Source of the DNA: Phycisphaerae bacterium | GTDB taxonomy: Bacteria; Planctomycetota; Phycisphaerae; UBA1845; JAFGLZ01 | Assembly: GCA_016927755.1 (NCBI GenBank) | Contig: JAFGLZ010000181.1 | Span: forward strand, 1-58,055 | Reading direction: 5' to 3' | Length of the DNA: 58,055 bases | Shown here: in pieces, positions 18,236-27,282 of the stretch | How positions within the stretch are numbered: position 1 is the first letter of the stretch | Layout of the letters: each line of letters opens with the position of its first letter | Position numbers and translations under genes: made by a program | The notes under the pieces: model-generated | What the model saw: the letters and a program-made list of their open reading frames with translations, nothing else | Told to the model about the DNA's origin: nothing | Databases searched by the model: none

Positions 18236-19073
18236 TGGCTGGTCCCCAGTACGAACGTGCCTTCTCGGAAGTCATGCTCCTGAAAGCTCGTACGATCGTT
18301 TCCCTTCCAAGGTTCAGGCCTTCGTCAAGCGTAAGCCCCTCGCGACCCGACGGCGCTACTCCGCCCCGTGCCGTCAGGGCAAGTCGCAGAATATCGTCGA
18401 CCCCCTGGCCGGATCGAGCACGGTTCACCTGAACGTGCAATCTCCCACGCTGCGGCTCGATCTCAAAATGCCATTCGCCCTGCAAGCCCTCAAAGCGAAG
18501 GCCCTCTGGCGACTGCCAAGCTCCAGGCAACCCGACCAGGACGTCACCCCACTGGTCAATGGTGTCCCACACCGTACCTTTGGGGAGGTGGTTTACGTAG
18601 GTGATCTCCCAGTGGTCAGCCTTGAGTTCTCCAAGGTTCTCATCGGCAAGGAATCGGACAAACCGGTTGAGAACATCATCGAATTCCGGCCGGATGCTGG
18701 TGTATCGCGGGTACGGGCCGCCAACCTTGCCGAGCCAATTGTAGTGAAGTCGCCCGTTCTGGACCTGTATCATACGATCACCGGCTTCGCTACGTATCTG
18801 CAACCTAGCCGATGGATCCTGGGTCAGCTTCAGTTGGCTTCCCAGGGAGGCCCACGTCTCATCCTCACCGAACCGTTCGACCACGCGGTCGATAGGAGGC
18901 ATGTCACGCACATGCGGCCAGGACCCGCCGAGCGTTCGCCAGAACGCGCCAAGATGGCCGTTCTGAAGACCGCTGATGCGCTCGAACTGAACCCCCAGCA
19001 CGGTCTCGATCACAGGGGGGCGTTCGTAATGGGGTAGTCCGCTGGATGGCATGTCTCGTGTCGCTACTCTCAT
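18222..19073 (-). CDS. TIGR04255 family protein
   Basis: 283 residues. The N-terminal block RPPVIETVLGVQFE followed by GHLGAFW is the hallmark of the sporadically distributed TIGR04255 family, whose function is not established. Other conserved-looking parts are RMIQVQNGRLHYNW and WEITYVNHLPKG. No catalytic motif seen. AAGGGA five bases before the ATG gives the start. First gene of a three-gene cassette (17378-19073). A counted 60-nt sample (18721-18780) is about 52% GC against about 67% in 16141-16200, so transfer from elsewhere is likely. Confidence 0.8.
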   Translation of the reverse strand: MRVATRDMPSSGLPHYERPPVIETVLGVQFERISGLQNGHLGAFWRTLGGSWPHVRDMPPIDRVVERFGEDETWASLGSQLKLTQDPSARLQIRSEAGDRMIQVQNGRLHYNWLGKVGGPYPRYTSIRPEFDDVLNRFVRFLADENLGELKADHWEITYVNHLPKGTVWDTIDQWGDVLVGLPGAWQSPEGLRFEGLQGEWHFEIEPQRGRLHVQVNRARSGQGVDDILRLALTARGGVAPSGREGLTLDEGLNLGRETIVRAFRSMTSEKARSYWGPANDDS

Positions 19074-19090
19074 TCGATTCCCTTCACTAG

Positions 19091-19118
19091 ATCATACACG
19101 AGAACAAGTGAAGGTCGA
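19091..19118 (-). promoter_or_regulatory. Candidate sigma70 promoter of the TIGR04255 cassette
   Basis: Read on the minus strand: TCGACC (19118-19113), 16-nt spacer, TATGAT (19096-19091), ending 17 nt before the ATG at 19073. The -10 is 5 of 6 matches. A very short leader would result, leaving just the AAGGGA ribosome site. Confidence 0.45.
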
Positions 19119-19200
19119 GGGCAAGATTGCTCAACTATAAGGCGTACACGATATCTCCGCAATCCACTTGATGCCTGACGCTGGACCTTCCTTACAGCCG

Positions 19201-20736
19201 CTACAACGCCGCCATCTCCTCGAAGTTCCCCTTTAGGCTCGCATAGAGCTGCTGGAAGTGCGGGTAGCGATGGTCGTAGAGCCGGACCATCTTCGCGTTT
19301 GGCTTGCGCGTCTCCGTGATCTTGATTGCCTTGCCGCAGGCTTCCTCGACGCTCTTGAACTCGCCCGTCGCCGTGGCCGCCAGAAGCGCCACGCCGTACG
19401 CCGCGCCCTCTGACGTGTTGATCGTCACGACGTTCGCGTCGTACATGTCCGCCTGGAGCTGCCGCCAGAACGCGCTCTGCGCGCCCCCGCCGCCCGCGCG
19501 GACCTCCGTGACCTTTACCCCTGCCCCACGCATCAACGTGATCTGATCCCGCATCCCGAACGTGATCCCCTCCAGAACCGCCCGGATCATCGCCGCGCGA
19601 TCGTGCCGAACCTCTAGCCCCACCCACGCGCCCCGCGCGTGCGGGTCCGGATAGGGACACCGCTCGCCCGTCAGATACGGCAGGAAGAACAAGTTGTCGC
19701 ACCCGGGCACCGCCCTCTCGGCCTCGGCGATCATCTGACCGTAAACCACACCCGGGTCCTTCTTCGCACGCCGCGCCCGCGCGACCTCCTCGGCGAAAAG
19801 CGTGTTCCGCAGCCACTGCAGACTGCCCCCCGCCGCCAGCATGCAGCCGAAGACGCACCACTTGCCCGGCACCGCGTGACAGAACGACTGAAGCGTCCCC
19901 TCGGGGTTCGGCACCGGCCTGTCCGCATGGGCATAGATCACGCCGCTCGTGCCCATCGTCGACGAGACGATGCCCGCCCGCACGATCCCGTTGCCGATCG
20001 CACCGGCCGGCTGATCCCCCGCGCCCCCGACCACCGGCGTGCCCTCCGGGATCCCCGTCGCCTTGCTCGCCGCGCGATTCACCGCCCCGCTTACCTCGAC
20101 CGACTCGTACACCGGCGGCAACAACGCCGGGTCGATCTGCAGCTTGCTGAGAAGACCGCGATGCCACTTCCGCTTCTTCACGTCCAACAACAGCGTGCCC
20201 GCCGCGTCGGACACCTCGGCCGCGTACTCGCCCGTCAGGCAATACCGGATGTAGTCCTTCGGCAGCAAGACGTGCTTGACCTTGTCGTAGGTCTTGGGTT
20301 CATGGTTGCGCAACCACAGGATCTTCGGGGCCGTAAAACCCGTCAGCGCGACGTTGTTCACCATCGAGATCAGCCGCCGCCGCCCCCCCGCACGCAGCGT
20401 GATCTCCTCGCACTCGGCCGCCGTCCGCTGATCATTCCACAACAACGCCCGACGCAGCGGCTTCATCCCGTCGCCCAGGAAGACGCTCCCGTGCATCTGG
20501 CCGCTCAGACCCACCCCCGTGATCTGCGACGGCTTCTTCTTGGCCTTCTTGCAGACCGCCCGCGTCGCCTTGATCGTCGCGCCCCACCAGTCGAGCGGAT
20601 CCTGCTCCGACCAGCCCGGCCTGGGCGTGTAAATGGGATACTCCACCCCCGCCGTCGCGAGGACCTTGCCCTTGCCGTCGCAGAGGAGCGCCTTGGTTGC
20701 CGAAGTGCCGATGTCAACGCCGAGCAGCATACCCAT
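19201..20736 (-). CDS. xylB: Xylulokinase (FGGY family carbohydrate kinase)
   Basis: 511 residues, the usual size. Phosphorylates D-xylulose to xylulose 5-phosphate for the pentose phosphate pathway. Visible: ATP-site start LLGVDIGTSATKALL, GVGLSGQMHG, GGAGDQPAGAIGNG, GVIYAHAD, and the C-terminal VRAGGGGAQSAFWRQLQADM. Start 20736 is preceded by AAGGGG at nine bases; ATG at 20730 is an alternative. No xylose isomerase in the window. Divergent from the secreted glycosidase-like gene at 20889, consistent with sugar release outside and use inside. Confidence 0.92.
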   Translation of the reverse strand: MGMLLGVDIGTSATKALLCDGKGKVLATAGVEYPIYTPRPGWSEQDPLDWWGATIKATRAVCKKAKKKPSQITGVGLSGQMHGSVFLGDGMKPLRRALLWNDQRTAAECEEITLRAGGRRRLISMVNNVALTGFTAPKILWLRNHEPKTYDKVKHVLLPKDYIRYCLTGEYAAEVSDAAGTLLLDVKKRKWHRGLLSKLQIDPALLPPVYESVEVSGAVNRAASKATGIPEGTPVVGGAGDQPAGAIGNGIVRAGIVSSTMGTSGVIYAHADRPVPNPEGTLQSFCHAVPGKWCVFGCMLAAGGSLQWLRNTLFAEEVARARRAKKDPGVVYGQMIAEAERAVPGCDNLFFLPYLTGERCPYPDPHARGAWVGLEVRHDRAAMIRAVLEGITFGMRDQITLMRGAGVKVTEVRAGGGGAQSAFWRQLQADMYDANVVTINTSEGAAYGVALLAATATGEFKSVEEACGKAIKITETRKPNAKMVRLYDHRYPHFQQLYASLKGNFEEMAAL

Positions 20737-20785
20737 CGCCTGTGCCCCTTGAGCTGAATGGTTTACCTGTCTACCGTGGTCGCAC

Positions 20786-20815
20786 AGTATACCGGGACGC
20801 GCTCGCACCAAACAA
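20786..20815 (-). promoter_or_regulatory. Candidate promoter of xylB
   Basis: Minus strand TTGTTT (20815-20810), 18-nt spacer, TATACT (20791-20786), about 50 nt upstream of the xylB start. The -10 matches 5 of 6; the -35 is weak. Confidence 0.4.
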
Positions 20816-20888
20816 TCGGCCATGTGGCACACAGTGAGAATGGCCGCAACGCCGGATACGCAATCACGCGCGATCTGGAGAACACACC

Positions 20889-23210
20889 ATGTACCTGCCA
20901 CTCCTGCTAAGCACACTGACCGCGCTGGCGCTCGCCCCCACGGACCTCGAGCTCGAGTGCGCCTTCTGGCGCCCCGACGCCGCCCAGCCCGTCGCCTGGA
21001 AAGAGGGCAACCCGGATCTCGCCGCCAAGACCGGCGCCGGCTATCCGCTCGCCGGATCGCTGCACGTCCTCGTCCACAACATCGCCGACGCCGCGGTGTC
21101 GATGAACGACGTGCTGCTCGACGGCGAGACGTGCAACGCCCTCCGAGAGAAGCGCCAAGTCGTCTGGTGGCGGACGCAACCCAACCCCATCCCGCCGAAC
21201 GGTGTGGCCGAGGTGACCGTCCGCCTCCGCAATCCCCTGAAAGATGCCCCCGAAATCCGACTCCTCCCGTCCCGCGGCAACCCCGTGACCACTCGCGTCG
21301 AGATCAAGCCGCCCGACTTCCGCATCGAAACCATCGGCCTGGCCGCCCAACCCGATCGGTTGATGATCTACCTGACCCAACGTCCCGACGCTAGCGTGAA
21401 GATCAAGACCGTCGAGCTCGACTACGTCGACGTCACGCGCCAATCGCAAATCCTCACCTCCGAGTCCCACCCGGGATGCTGCCCGATCGTCGTGCCGCTG
21501 GATAAGCCCTGGGCCACCGGCTCCTTCCACGCCGTCAAGGTCATCGACGCCGCCAACCGCGCGACCGCCCACGTCTTCCGCGTCCCGCCGCCGATCACCC
21601 CCCTCGGCACCTACGGCCACCACGATTTCGAGACCTTCGCCGCCAACGACCTCAACACCTACGTCTGCTTCGGCGGGCTGTCCCGAGACGACCTCGACCG
21701 GCTGGGCGATCTCCACATGCGCGGCGCCTTCCACATCGGCTTCAACGATCCCCCGGCCGACGTCCGCGGCCACCCCGCAATCGCCGGATACCTCCAGCTC
21801 GACGAGCCCGACTGCGCCGACCACGGCGCAAAGGACCGACCCCACGCCGAGCGCATCGGCCACCACGCCCAGCAAATGGTCGACCACGCCGAGCGAGTCT
21901 GCCGACTCGACCCGAATACGGTCCTCTGGCAAACCCTCGACCTGACGTACAAGCCGGCGAACTGGTTCCACTACGGCCTCGTCGCCGACGTCACGAACAC
22001 CGACGCCTACCCCCTCGTCGTCGGCGAGCCCCTGACCTTCGTCCGCGACGTCGTCCGAACCGCGCGCTCCGGCTGCTCGCCCCGACCGCTCGTCTTCACG
22101 TTCCAGTCCGGCTGGGAAGAGGCGGAGAACCGCGGCTGGAACCGACCGCCCTTCGCCGACGAGATGCGCCGGATGATGCTCTACGCCCTCGGCTGCGGCG
22201 CCCGCGGACTCGTCAGCTACATCCACTGCAGCGAAAAGGTCGGCACCTGGATCGGCCACGGCACCAACGAGTTCCCCGATCTGTGGTACGAGCAGGGACG
22301 AGTCTACCGCTCGCTCGCCCTGCTCGACGACCTGATCCGAATCGCACACCCGCTGACGATCGAGAGCAACCGCCCCGACAAGCTCTGGATCGCCACGCTC
22401 GCCGCCGGACCCGACGCGATGCTCGTCATAGTTGTCAACGACAACTACACCAGCAGCAGGGACGTCTTCGACCAGACCCCCGCCAGGAACGTCCGCCTGA
22501 GCCTGGCCTGCCCGCAGTGGATCTGCCCGAACCGCTGCGTCCGAATCGACGACGGCCACGCCCAACCCGTGGCGCTACGCGTCACCGGCGGACAAGTCGA
22601 GCTGCAGGTCGGCGACGTCGTCGCCGGCGCCCTTCTCCTGATCTCCCAGGAAACGACCCTCCCCGATCGCCTGACGACCGAGTTCGAGCGCAAGCAGACC
22701 CGCCTGGGCGCGGCCCTGCTAAAGTCTCGACAGCAGGCCCTTGCGCGAGAGGCCCGCCGCGCCGACGAGATGAGGACCATCCCGTTCCGCCATCGGGCGT
22801 GCAAAACCGACGGCCGAGCCATCGGCGGCTACGGCGTCAGCCGCCCCGAGCTCTGGAACCCGAATCGCGAGCAGCACAACACCCTGGAATACTGGCAGGC
22901 CAAAGGCAACGACCGCATGGGCGTCGCCTGGGAGTTCGACGTCCCCCCCGACCGCGCCGGCAAGCCCCACACCTTCATCTGGATGGGCCGGATCTGGGGC
23001 ACCGGCCAGGCGACCGGCCACATGACGCTCCGCGCCGCCGACGGCAAGCAGCTCGCCGCGACCCCCGTCGCCCCCGGGTTGGTACAGATTCACCGTTGGA
23101 ACATTGTGCCATCCGCCCCCGGAAAGCACACCATCGAGCTGATCCAGGACCACAATGGCGAAAAAGGAGGCCAAATCGCCAAGGCGGCCTACGTCGCGCC
23201 CGCCAAGTGA
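20889..23210 (+). CDS. Large secreted glycosidase-like protein
   Basis: 773 residues with a short signal peptide (MYLPLLLSTLTALALA). A central region (about 235-480) looks like a TIM-barrel glycoside-hydrolase-like domain: GTYGHHDFETF, IAGYLQLDEPDCAD, and ADVTNTDAYPLVVG. The DEP motif is shared by several uncharacterised planctomycete and Bacteroidetes hydrolase-like families and may supply the acid. The C-terminal about 150 residues are beta-rich (FDVPPDRAGKPHTFIWMGR). GGAG lies nine bases upstream. Likely periplasmic or extracellular polysaccharide degradation; no family number can be assigned. Confidence 0.7.
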   Translation: MYLPLLLSTLTALALAPTDLELECAFWRPDAAQPVAWKEGNPDLAAKTGAGYPLAGSLHVLVHNIADAAVSMNDVLLDGETCNALREKRQVVWWRTQPNPIPPNGVAEVTVRLRNPLKDAPEIRLLPSRGNPVTTRVEIKPPDFRIETIGLAAQPDRLMIYLTQRPDASVKIKTVELDYVDVTRQSQILTSESHPGCCPIVVPLDKPWATGSFHAVKVIDAANRATAHVFRVPPPITPLGTYGHHDFETFAANDLNTYVCFGGLSRDDLDRLGDLHMRGAFHIGFNDPPADVRGHPAIAGYLQLDEPDCADHGAKDRPHAERIGHHAQQMVDHAERVCRLDPNTVLWQTLDLTYKPANWFHYGLVADVTNTDAYPLVVGEPLTFVRDVVRTARSGCSPRPLVFTFQSGWEEAENRGWNRPPFADEMRRMMLYALGCGARGLVSYIHCSEKVGTWIGHGTNEFPDLWYEQGRVYRSLALLDDLIRIAHPLTIESNRPDKLWIATLAAGPDAMLVIVVNDNYTSSRDVFDQTPARNVRLSLACPQWICPNRCVRIDDGHAQPVALRVTGGQVELQVGDVVAGALLLISQETTLPDRLTTEFERKQTRLGAALLKSRQQALAREARRADEMRTIPFRHRACKTDGRAIGGYGVSRPELWNPNREQHNTLEYWQAKGNDRMGVAWEFDVPPDRAGKPHTFIWMGRIWGTGQATGHMTLRAADGKQLAATPVAPGLVQIHRWNIVPSAPGKHTIELIQDHNGEKGGQIAKAAYVAPAK

Positions 23211-23372
23211 CTTCCGCATCTCCGCCCCAGAGTGTTCCGGGGCGCAAGGTCCCCCAGCCCAGGAAAATCGGGTTGAAATCCCTGCCCATGCGTGCCTACT
23301 ACTACGCGGGCAAGCGCTTCTGCCGAATTGCCCCCATCCCAAGCGGCCAGAGTGCGGCTAAGGAGGCGGAGA

Positions 23373-24491
23373 ATGGGTCACGGTGTCGCACGCGGGCTGC
23401 TGTCTCTCGCATACATCTTTCTAGTGTTCGCCCTGATCCCCCGCCCCGCGCTCGCCGTCGGACCGTATACCATCACCGACCTCGGATTCCTGGACGTTGT
23501 CCCCGTCGGAGCCAGCCAAGCCCAGGGCCTGAACGACCTCGGCCAGATCGTCGGCTCATGCGGTTGGCCCGTCGTCTACAGCGACGGCGTCATGACCGAT
23601 CTGTCGTCGTACCTCACGGACCCGCCGTCCTCACTGCCTTGGGGAACCGCATACGACATCAACAATCAGGGACACGTCATCGGGCGAGACGGGATTGCCG
23701 ACGACACATGGCTCATCGCCGACGGCCAACTCACCTACTTCGAAGGACTCGCCTTCGCCATCAACAACGCCGGGCAGGTCGTCGGCGAGTTCGGGTACGA
23801 CGGAACCTACCGAGCCTGGCTCTACGACAACGGCGTCGTGACCGACATCGGAACGCTGCCGGGATACACCGGTGCCGTCGCCTTCGGCATCAACGACCTC
23901 GGCCAGATCGTGGGCTACGCCGAGCACGCCGGAGGTAGCTCTCTCCCAATGCACGCCTTCCTCTACGACAACGGCACCTTCACCGATCTCGGGACTCTGG
24001 GCCAATCGTCGAGCTACGCGACCGCCGTAAATAACCTGGGCCAGGTGGTCGGCTCATCGTGGGTCGGCGACTCGTGGCACGTGTTCCTCCACGACGACGG
24101 TGTGATGACGGATCTCGGAGGACTCGAGGGCTGGCACTACCTCGAGCCCCACGCCATCAACGACGCTGGACAGATCGTCGGTACCGCGAACGATGACTAC
24201 TTCAGCCTCTTCGAGGCCCTCTTCTGGGAAGACGGCGTCATGTACCTCCTCGATGACCTCCTCCCCCCCGACTCCGGATGGGACCTACTCTACGCCTCGG
24301 ACATCAACGAGTCCGGACAGATCGTCGGCTGGGGCATCAACCCCGACGGAATCGGTCGAGGGTTCCTCATGACCCCAGTCCCCGAACCCGCAACCCTCTT
24401 CGTCGTGGCCCTCGGCGCCCTACTCGGCGCCACCCGGCTGCAGCGAGTTCGCCCGGGTCGCGCCACGCGCCACCCGCAAAGACCTGATTGA
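23373..24491 (+). CDS. HAF-repeat secreted protein with PEP-CTERM anchor
   Basis: 372 residues. Signal peptide (about 1-28), then at least six repeats around the core INDLGQIVG / VNNLGQVVG / INDAGQIVG alternating with WLYDNGVVTDIGTL-type segments, as in HAF-repeat extracellular proteins. The C-terminus has VPEPATLFVVALGALLG followed by basic residues, the PEP-CTERM sorting signal handled by exosortase/archaeosortase systems. AAGGAGG six bases before the ATG at 23373 is a near-perfect ribosome site. Role unknown; such proteins are usually surface or matrix components. Confidence 0.88.
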   Translation: MGHGVARGLLSLAYIFLVFALIPRPALAVGPYTITDLGFLDVVPVGASQAQGLNDLGQIVGSCGWPVVYSDGVMTDLSSYLTDPPSSLPWGTAYDINNQGHVIGRDGIADDTWLIADGQLTYFEGLAFAINNAGQVVGEFGYDGTYRAWLYDNGVVTDIGTLPGYTGAVAFGINDLGQIVGYAEHAGGSSLPMHAFLYDNGTFTDLGTLGQSSSYATAVNNLGQVVGSSWVGDSWHVFLHDDGVMTDLGGLEGWHYLEPHAINDAGQIVGTANDDYFSLFEALFWEDGVMYLLDDLLPPDSGWDLLYASDINESGQIVGWGINPDGIGRGFLMTPVPEPATLFVVALGALLGATRLQRVRPGRATRHPQRPD

Positions 24492-24573
24492 TCCGTCAGA
24501 ACAAGCGGTTAGACTAGGACTAGAGTGCCAGGTAGACTCGACCGCGCCTGGCGGAGTCCGTCACACGGTCACG

Positions 24574-24882
24574 ATGAGCGAGATCCAGGACTTGGCCGGT
24601 CGCATCGGCCGCGAGTTCGACCCCGATCGCGTCGTCCTCTTCGGCTCCTACGCCGACGGCACTGCCACGCCCGATTCCGACGTCGACCTGCTCGTCATCC
24701 TGCCGTTCGAAGGCAAGAGCTTCCACAAATCGCTCGAGATCCTGAACCGAACCGACCCCCGTTTCCCGATCGACCTTCTGGCCCGATGCCCCGAAGACGT
24801 CGACCGCCGCTATGCCGAGCGCGACCCCCTGATTCGAGAGGCCCTTGACCGGGGCAAAGTGCTCTATGAACGAAACCGTTAA
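24574..24882 (+). CDS. MNT-type nucleotidyltransferase (antitoxin of a HEPN/MNT pair)
   Basis: 102 residues. Minimal nucleotidyltransferase with the catalytic pattern LFGSYADGTATPDSDVDLLV: Gly-Ser and two metal-binding Asp residues are present. In intact HEPN/MNT modules this enzyme adds AMP to the HEPN RNase toxin and blocks it. The partner begins 17 nt before this gene ends but is truncated (next entry), so the module is broken although this half looks complete. Confidence 0.88.
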   Translation: MSEIQDLAGRIGREFDPDRVVLFGSYADGTATPDSDVDLLVILPFEGKSFHKSLEILNRTDPRFPIDLLARCPEDVDRRYAERDPLIREALDRGKVLYERNR

Positions 24883-24985
24883 GGAGTGGATCCAGAAGGC
24901 CGAGGGGGATCCCGTCAGTCAGTTATCGAAGCCTGCCCTGTCACACGTCTCGAATAGCGTCACCCGCCCCCCCAAGCGCCCGTGA
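24866..24985 (+). pseudogene. Truncated HEPN toxin remnant
   Basis: Starts inside the end of the MNT gene (17-nt overlap, as in intact pairs). The first 15 codons, MNETVKEWIQKAEGD, match the normal N-terminus of HEPN proteins; after that the sequence becomes proline/serine-rich and stops at codon 40. The RX4-6H catalytic part is gone. The break, near 24908, coincides with the 3' end of the convergent GNAT gene, which suggests a deletion joined these regions. Confidence 0.7.
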
Positions 24986-25492
24986 GTAAATGACCTTCCC
25001 GTCCCCCGGCGCATAGAAGTCCGCCAAGAACGCCTCTTGAACGTACCCATGCTTCTCGTAGAAACGCCGCGTCGCGTCATACGCGCCCCGCGACGACGTC
25101 TCGACGTACATCCGCCGCCCCCCGTCCCTGCCCGCACGGGCCTCGACCTCCCCCAGCAGCCACCGCCCGATGCCCAACCCCTGCAGGTTGGGCCGGACCG
25201 CGATCCAATACAGATCGAACGACCCGACCGTGCACGCGATCGGCCCATAGCACGCGTATCCCGCCATCCGCCCGTCACCCTCGGCGAATACGAACCAGTA
25301 GCCGCTCGCCACGCCCCGCGCCAGGCGCTCCTGCACCAGCTCCACCGCCACGTCGACCTCATACGGGGCAAACACGCCCGTGGCCCTGACCAATTCCCCC
25401 ACCGCCTCGACGTCGGACGGGCGCACCACGTCTCTCAGCTCGAGCCCCACGGGGCGGCACCCACCATCACCGAGGTTCGGCACGCCACTCAC
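24941..25492 (-). CDS. GNAT family N-acetyltransferase
   Basis: 183 residues. GNAT core: YWFVFAEGDGRMAGYACY, LYWIAVRPNLQGLGIGRWLL (acetyl-CoA loop of the Q/RxxGxG/A type) and ATRRFYEKHGY. It starts at a GTG whose bases overlap the TGA of the upstream GNAT-HDAC gene by 4 nt, so it is the last cistron of the kamA operon. A role in acetylating an amine made by that operon is inferred, not shown. Confidence 0.87.
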   Translation of the reverse strand: MSGVPNLGDGGCRPVGLELRDVVRPSDVEAVGELVRATGVFAPYEVDVAVELVQERLARGVASGYWFVFAEGDGRMAGYACYGPIACTVGSFDLYWIAVRPNLQGLGIGRWLLGEVEARAGRDGGRRMYVETSSRGAYDATRRFYEKHGYVQEAFLADFYAPGDGKVIYSRALGGAGDAIRDV

Positions 25493-27282
25493 GGCTGATT
25501 CCCCTTCTTTCCACGATCACCGGACCCCGCCGCGCCGCCCACCGGCCCGAAAATCCCCCGCACCAGCCCCGTGAAGAAGTGCCGGGCGTTGGTCCCCAGC
25601 GTCCGCGTGCGGTATCCCCCCTCCTGAACCACCAGCGTCGGCAACCGTAGCCGGCCGATCATCTCCCCATTGGCCTCGAAGTCCTTCGCCTTGAGCGACC
25701 ACGTCCCCGTCGGGTCCGCCTTGGCCGTGTCGAGCCCCAGCGCCACGACCAAAAACTGCGGCTCGAACCGGCGAATCCGCCGAATCGCCTGCCCCAGCGC
25801 CTCCCGATACCTCGGGCCGTCCACATGCTCGGGCAGCGGCAGGTTGACGTTGTACCCCGTGCCCCCCTTGCTGCCCTTCTCGTCCTCGAAGCCCGTGAAG
25901 TATGGGTAAGCGAATCGCGGGTGGCCGTGGATCGAGACCGTCAGCACGTCCGCCCGCTCGCCGAAGATCTCCTGCTGCCCGTTGCCATGGTGATAGTCGA
26001 TGTCGAGGATCGCCACCCGACCATGCAGGCTCAGGTATTGCGCCGCGATGGCGTTGTTGTTGAAGTAGCAGAAGCCGCCGAACGCCCGGTACTCGGCGTG
26101 GTGCCCCGGCGGCCTGACCAGGGCGTACGCCAGCCGCTCGCCCTTGAGGATCCCCTCGGCCGCCGTGAGCGCGCAATCCACCGCCCGTTTCGCGGCCGTG
26201 TAAGCGTTCTGGTTCAGCGGCGTGAACGTGTCGATGCAGTAGTACCCCGCCCGGACCGTCAGCTCCTTCGGCGGTCGAGCCGCGTTGCGGATCGGAAAGA
26301 CGTACGGGTAAAGCGACCGGCCCGCCGGGACGGTCCGGCACGTCTTCTTCAAGTAGTCGACGAAGCCGTCGTCGTGGACCGCCCGGATGTGCTTGTCCGG
26401 AAACTCGCGGGGTTCGGCGCGACGCGTCAAATCGGTCCGCTCGAGCTCGCGGAGGATTACGCCAATCCGAACCGGCGACTCGACGTACCCCCGCTCGCGG
26501 ACGTGATGGATCTCGTGCCGATCGCTCACCACCAGATAGATCCGCTCGTGGGCCATCCGCCGGAACGGCGACGTCTCGGCCGTCTCGGGCTTGAGATACC
26601 GGAACTCGCGTAGCCTCACCGGGTCGTCTCGGAACGAGCCCACCACCGATGCCGTGTACTGGGGCGAGCAGAGATGCCCGTACTTCCGCCGAAGAATCGC
26701 TCCGCAGATCTCCCGGGCCGCGTCCCGCCGAAGACGCTTACGCTGGTCCAGGGCGTCGTACATCAAAAAAGGCATCCCCCGGTCGCCCGGCCTGATCGGC
26801 TTCTGATACGCCGTGCCGGCGATGGGACGGGCGCCGTAACGCTCGTAAAACCGAAGTCGTGCAATGTTCTGCTTGAGAATCTCCGGCGTCTCGCAATCGG
26901 CCGGGTCGTCCGGCGGACACTCGAAGAACACGCCGGGCACCCCGTGCGCTTGCGCCTCGCTCCGGACACGCTCATATAGCGCCCCCCCGACGCCGCCGCC
27001 CGAAAGCAGCTTCTCCGTCGCGATGTAGTCCAGGAAGAAGAAATCGAGCTGCGCGTCGTGCGACAGGAGAGCGAACCCACGCACGTTGCCCGACGGGTCG
27101 TCCGCCACCAGCAGCAGGTGCCGAAACCGGTACTTCATCGGGTTCCGAAGCTTCTCAGGCAGGCCCGTCAACTCCTCCGGCCGAACGTCGGGGAACTGCG
27201 ATTGGAGGATCCGCTGAACCTGCTCGATCTCCCGCTGATCGACCGGCAAAGCGTTGTCGAAAATGCGTCGAATGCGGAACAT
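25489..27282 (-). CDS. GNAT acetyltransferase - histone-deacetylase-like amidohydrolase fusion
   Basis: 597 residues. Residues about 1-200: GNAT domain (LDYIATEKLLSGGGVGGALY). Residues about 265-590: class II HDAC/acetylpolyamine amidohydrolase fold with His394-His395 in PGHHAEYRAFGG, zinc ligands Asp429 and His431 in DIDYHHGNG, Asp518 in ALGLDTAKADP, and Tyr557 in EGGY. One chain therefore carries both an acetyl-adding and an acetyl-removing domain. GGGGGAGG precedes the ATG, which overlaps the stop of the upstream ATP-grasp gene by one base (TGATG). Likely cytosolic; the substrate is probably a small polyamine-like or lysine-like amine. Confidence 0.92.
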   Translation of the reverse strand: MFRIRRIFDNALPVDQREIEQVQRILQSQFPDVRPEELTGLPEKLRNPMKYRFRHLLLVADDPSGNVRGFALLSHDAQLDFFFLDYIATEKLLSGGGVGGALYERVRSEAQAHGVPGVFFECPPDDPADCETPEILKQNIARLRFYERYGARPIAGTAYQKPIRPGDRGMPFLMYDALDQRKRLRRDAAREICGAILRRKYGHLCSPQYTASVVGSFRDDPVRLREFRYLKPETAETSPFRRMAHERIYLVVSDRHEIHHVRERGYVESPVRIGVILRELERTDLTRRAEPREFPDKHIRAVHDDGFVDYLKKTCRTVPAGRSLYPYVFPIRNAARPPKELTVRAGYYCIDTFTPLNQNAYTAAKRAVDCALTAAEGILKGERLAYALVRPPGHHAEYRAFGGFCYFNNNAIAAQYLSLHGRVAILDIDYHHGNGQQEIFGERADVLTVSIHGHPRFAYPYFTGFEDEKGSKGGTGYNVNLPLPEHVDGPRYREALGQAIRRIRRFEPQFLVVALGLDTAKADPTGTWSLKAKDFEANGEMIGRLRLPTLVVQEGGYRTRTLGTNARHFFTGLVRGIFGPVGGAAGSGDRGKKGNQP

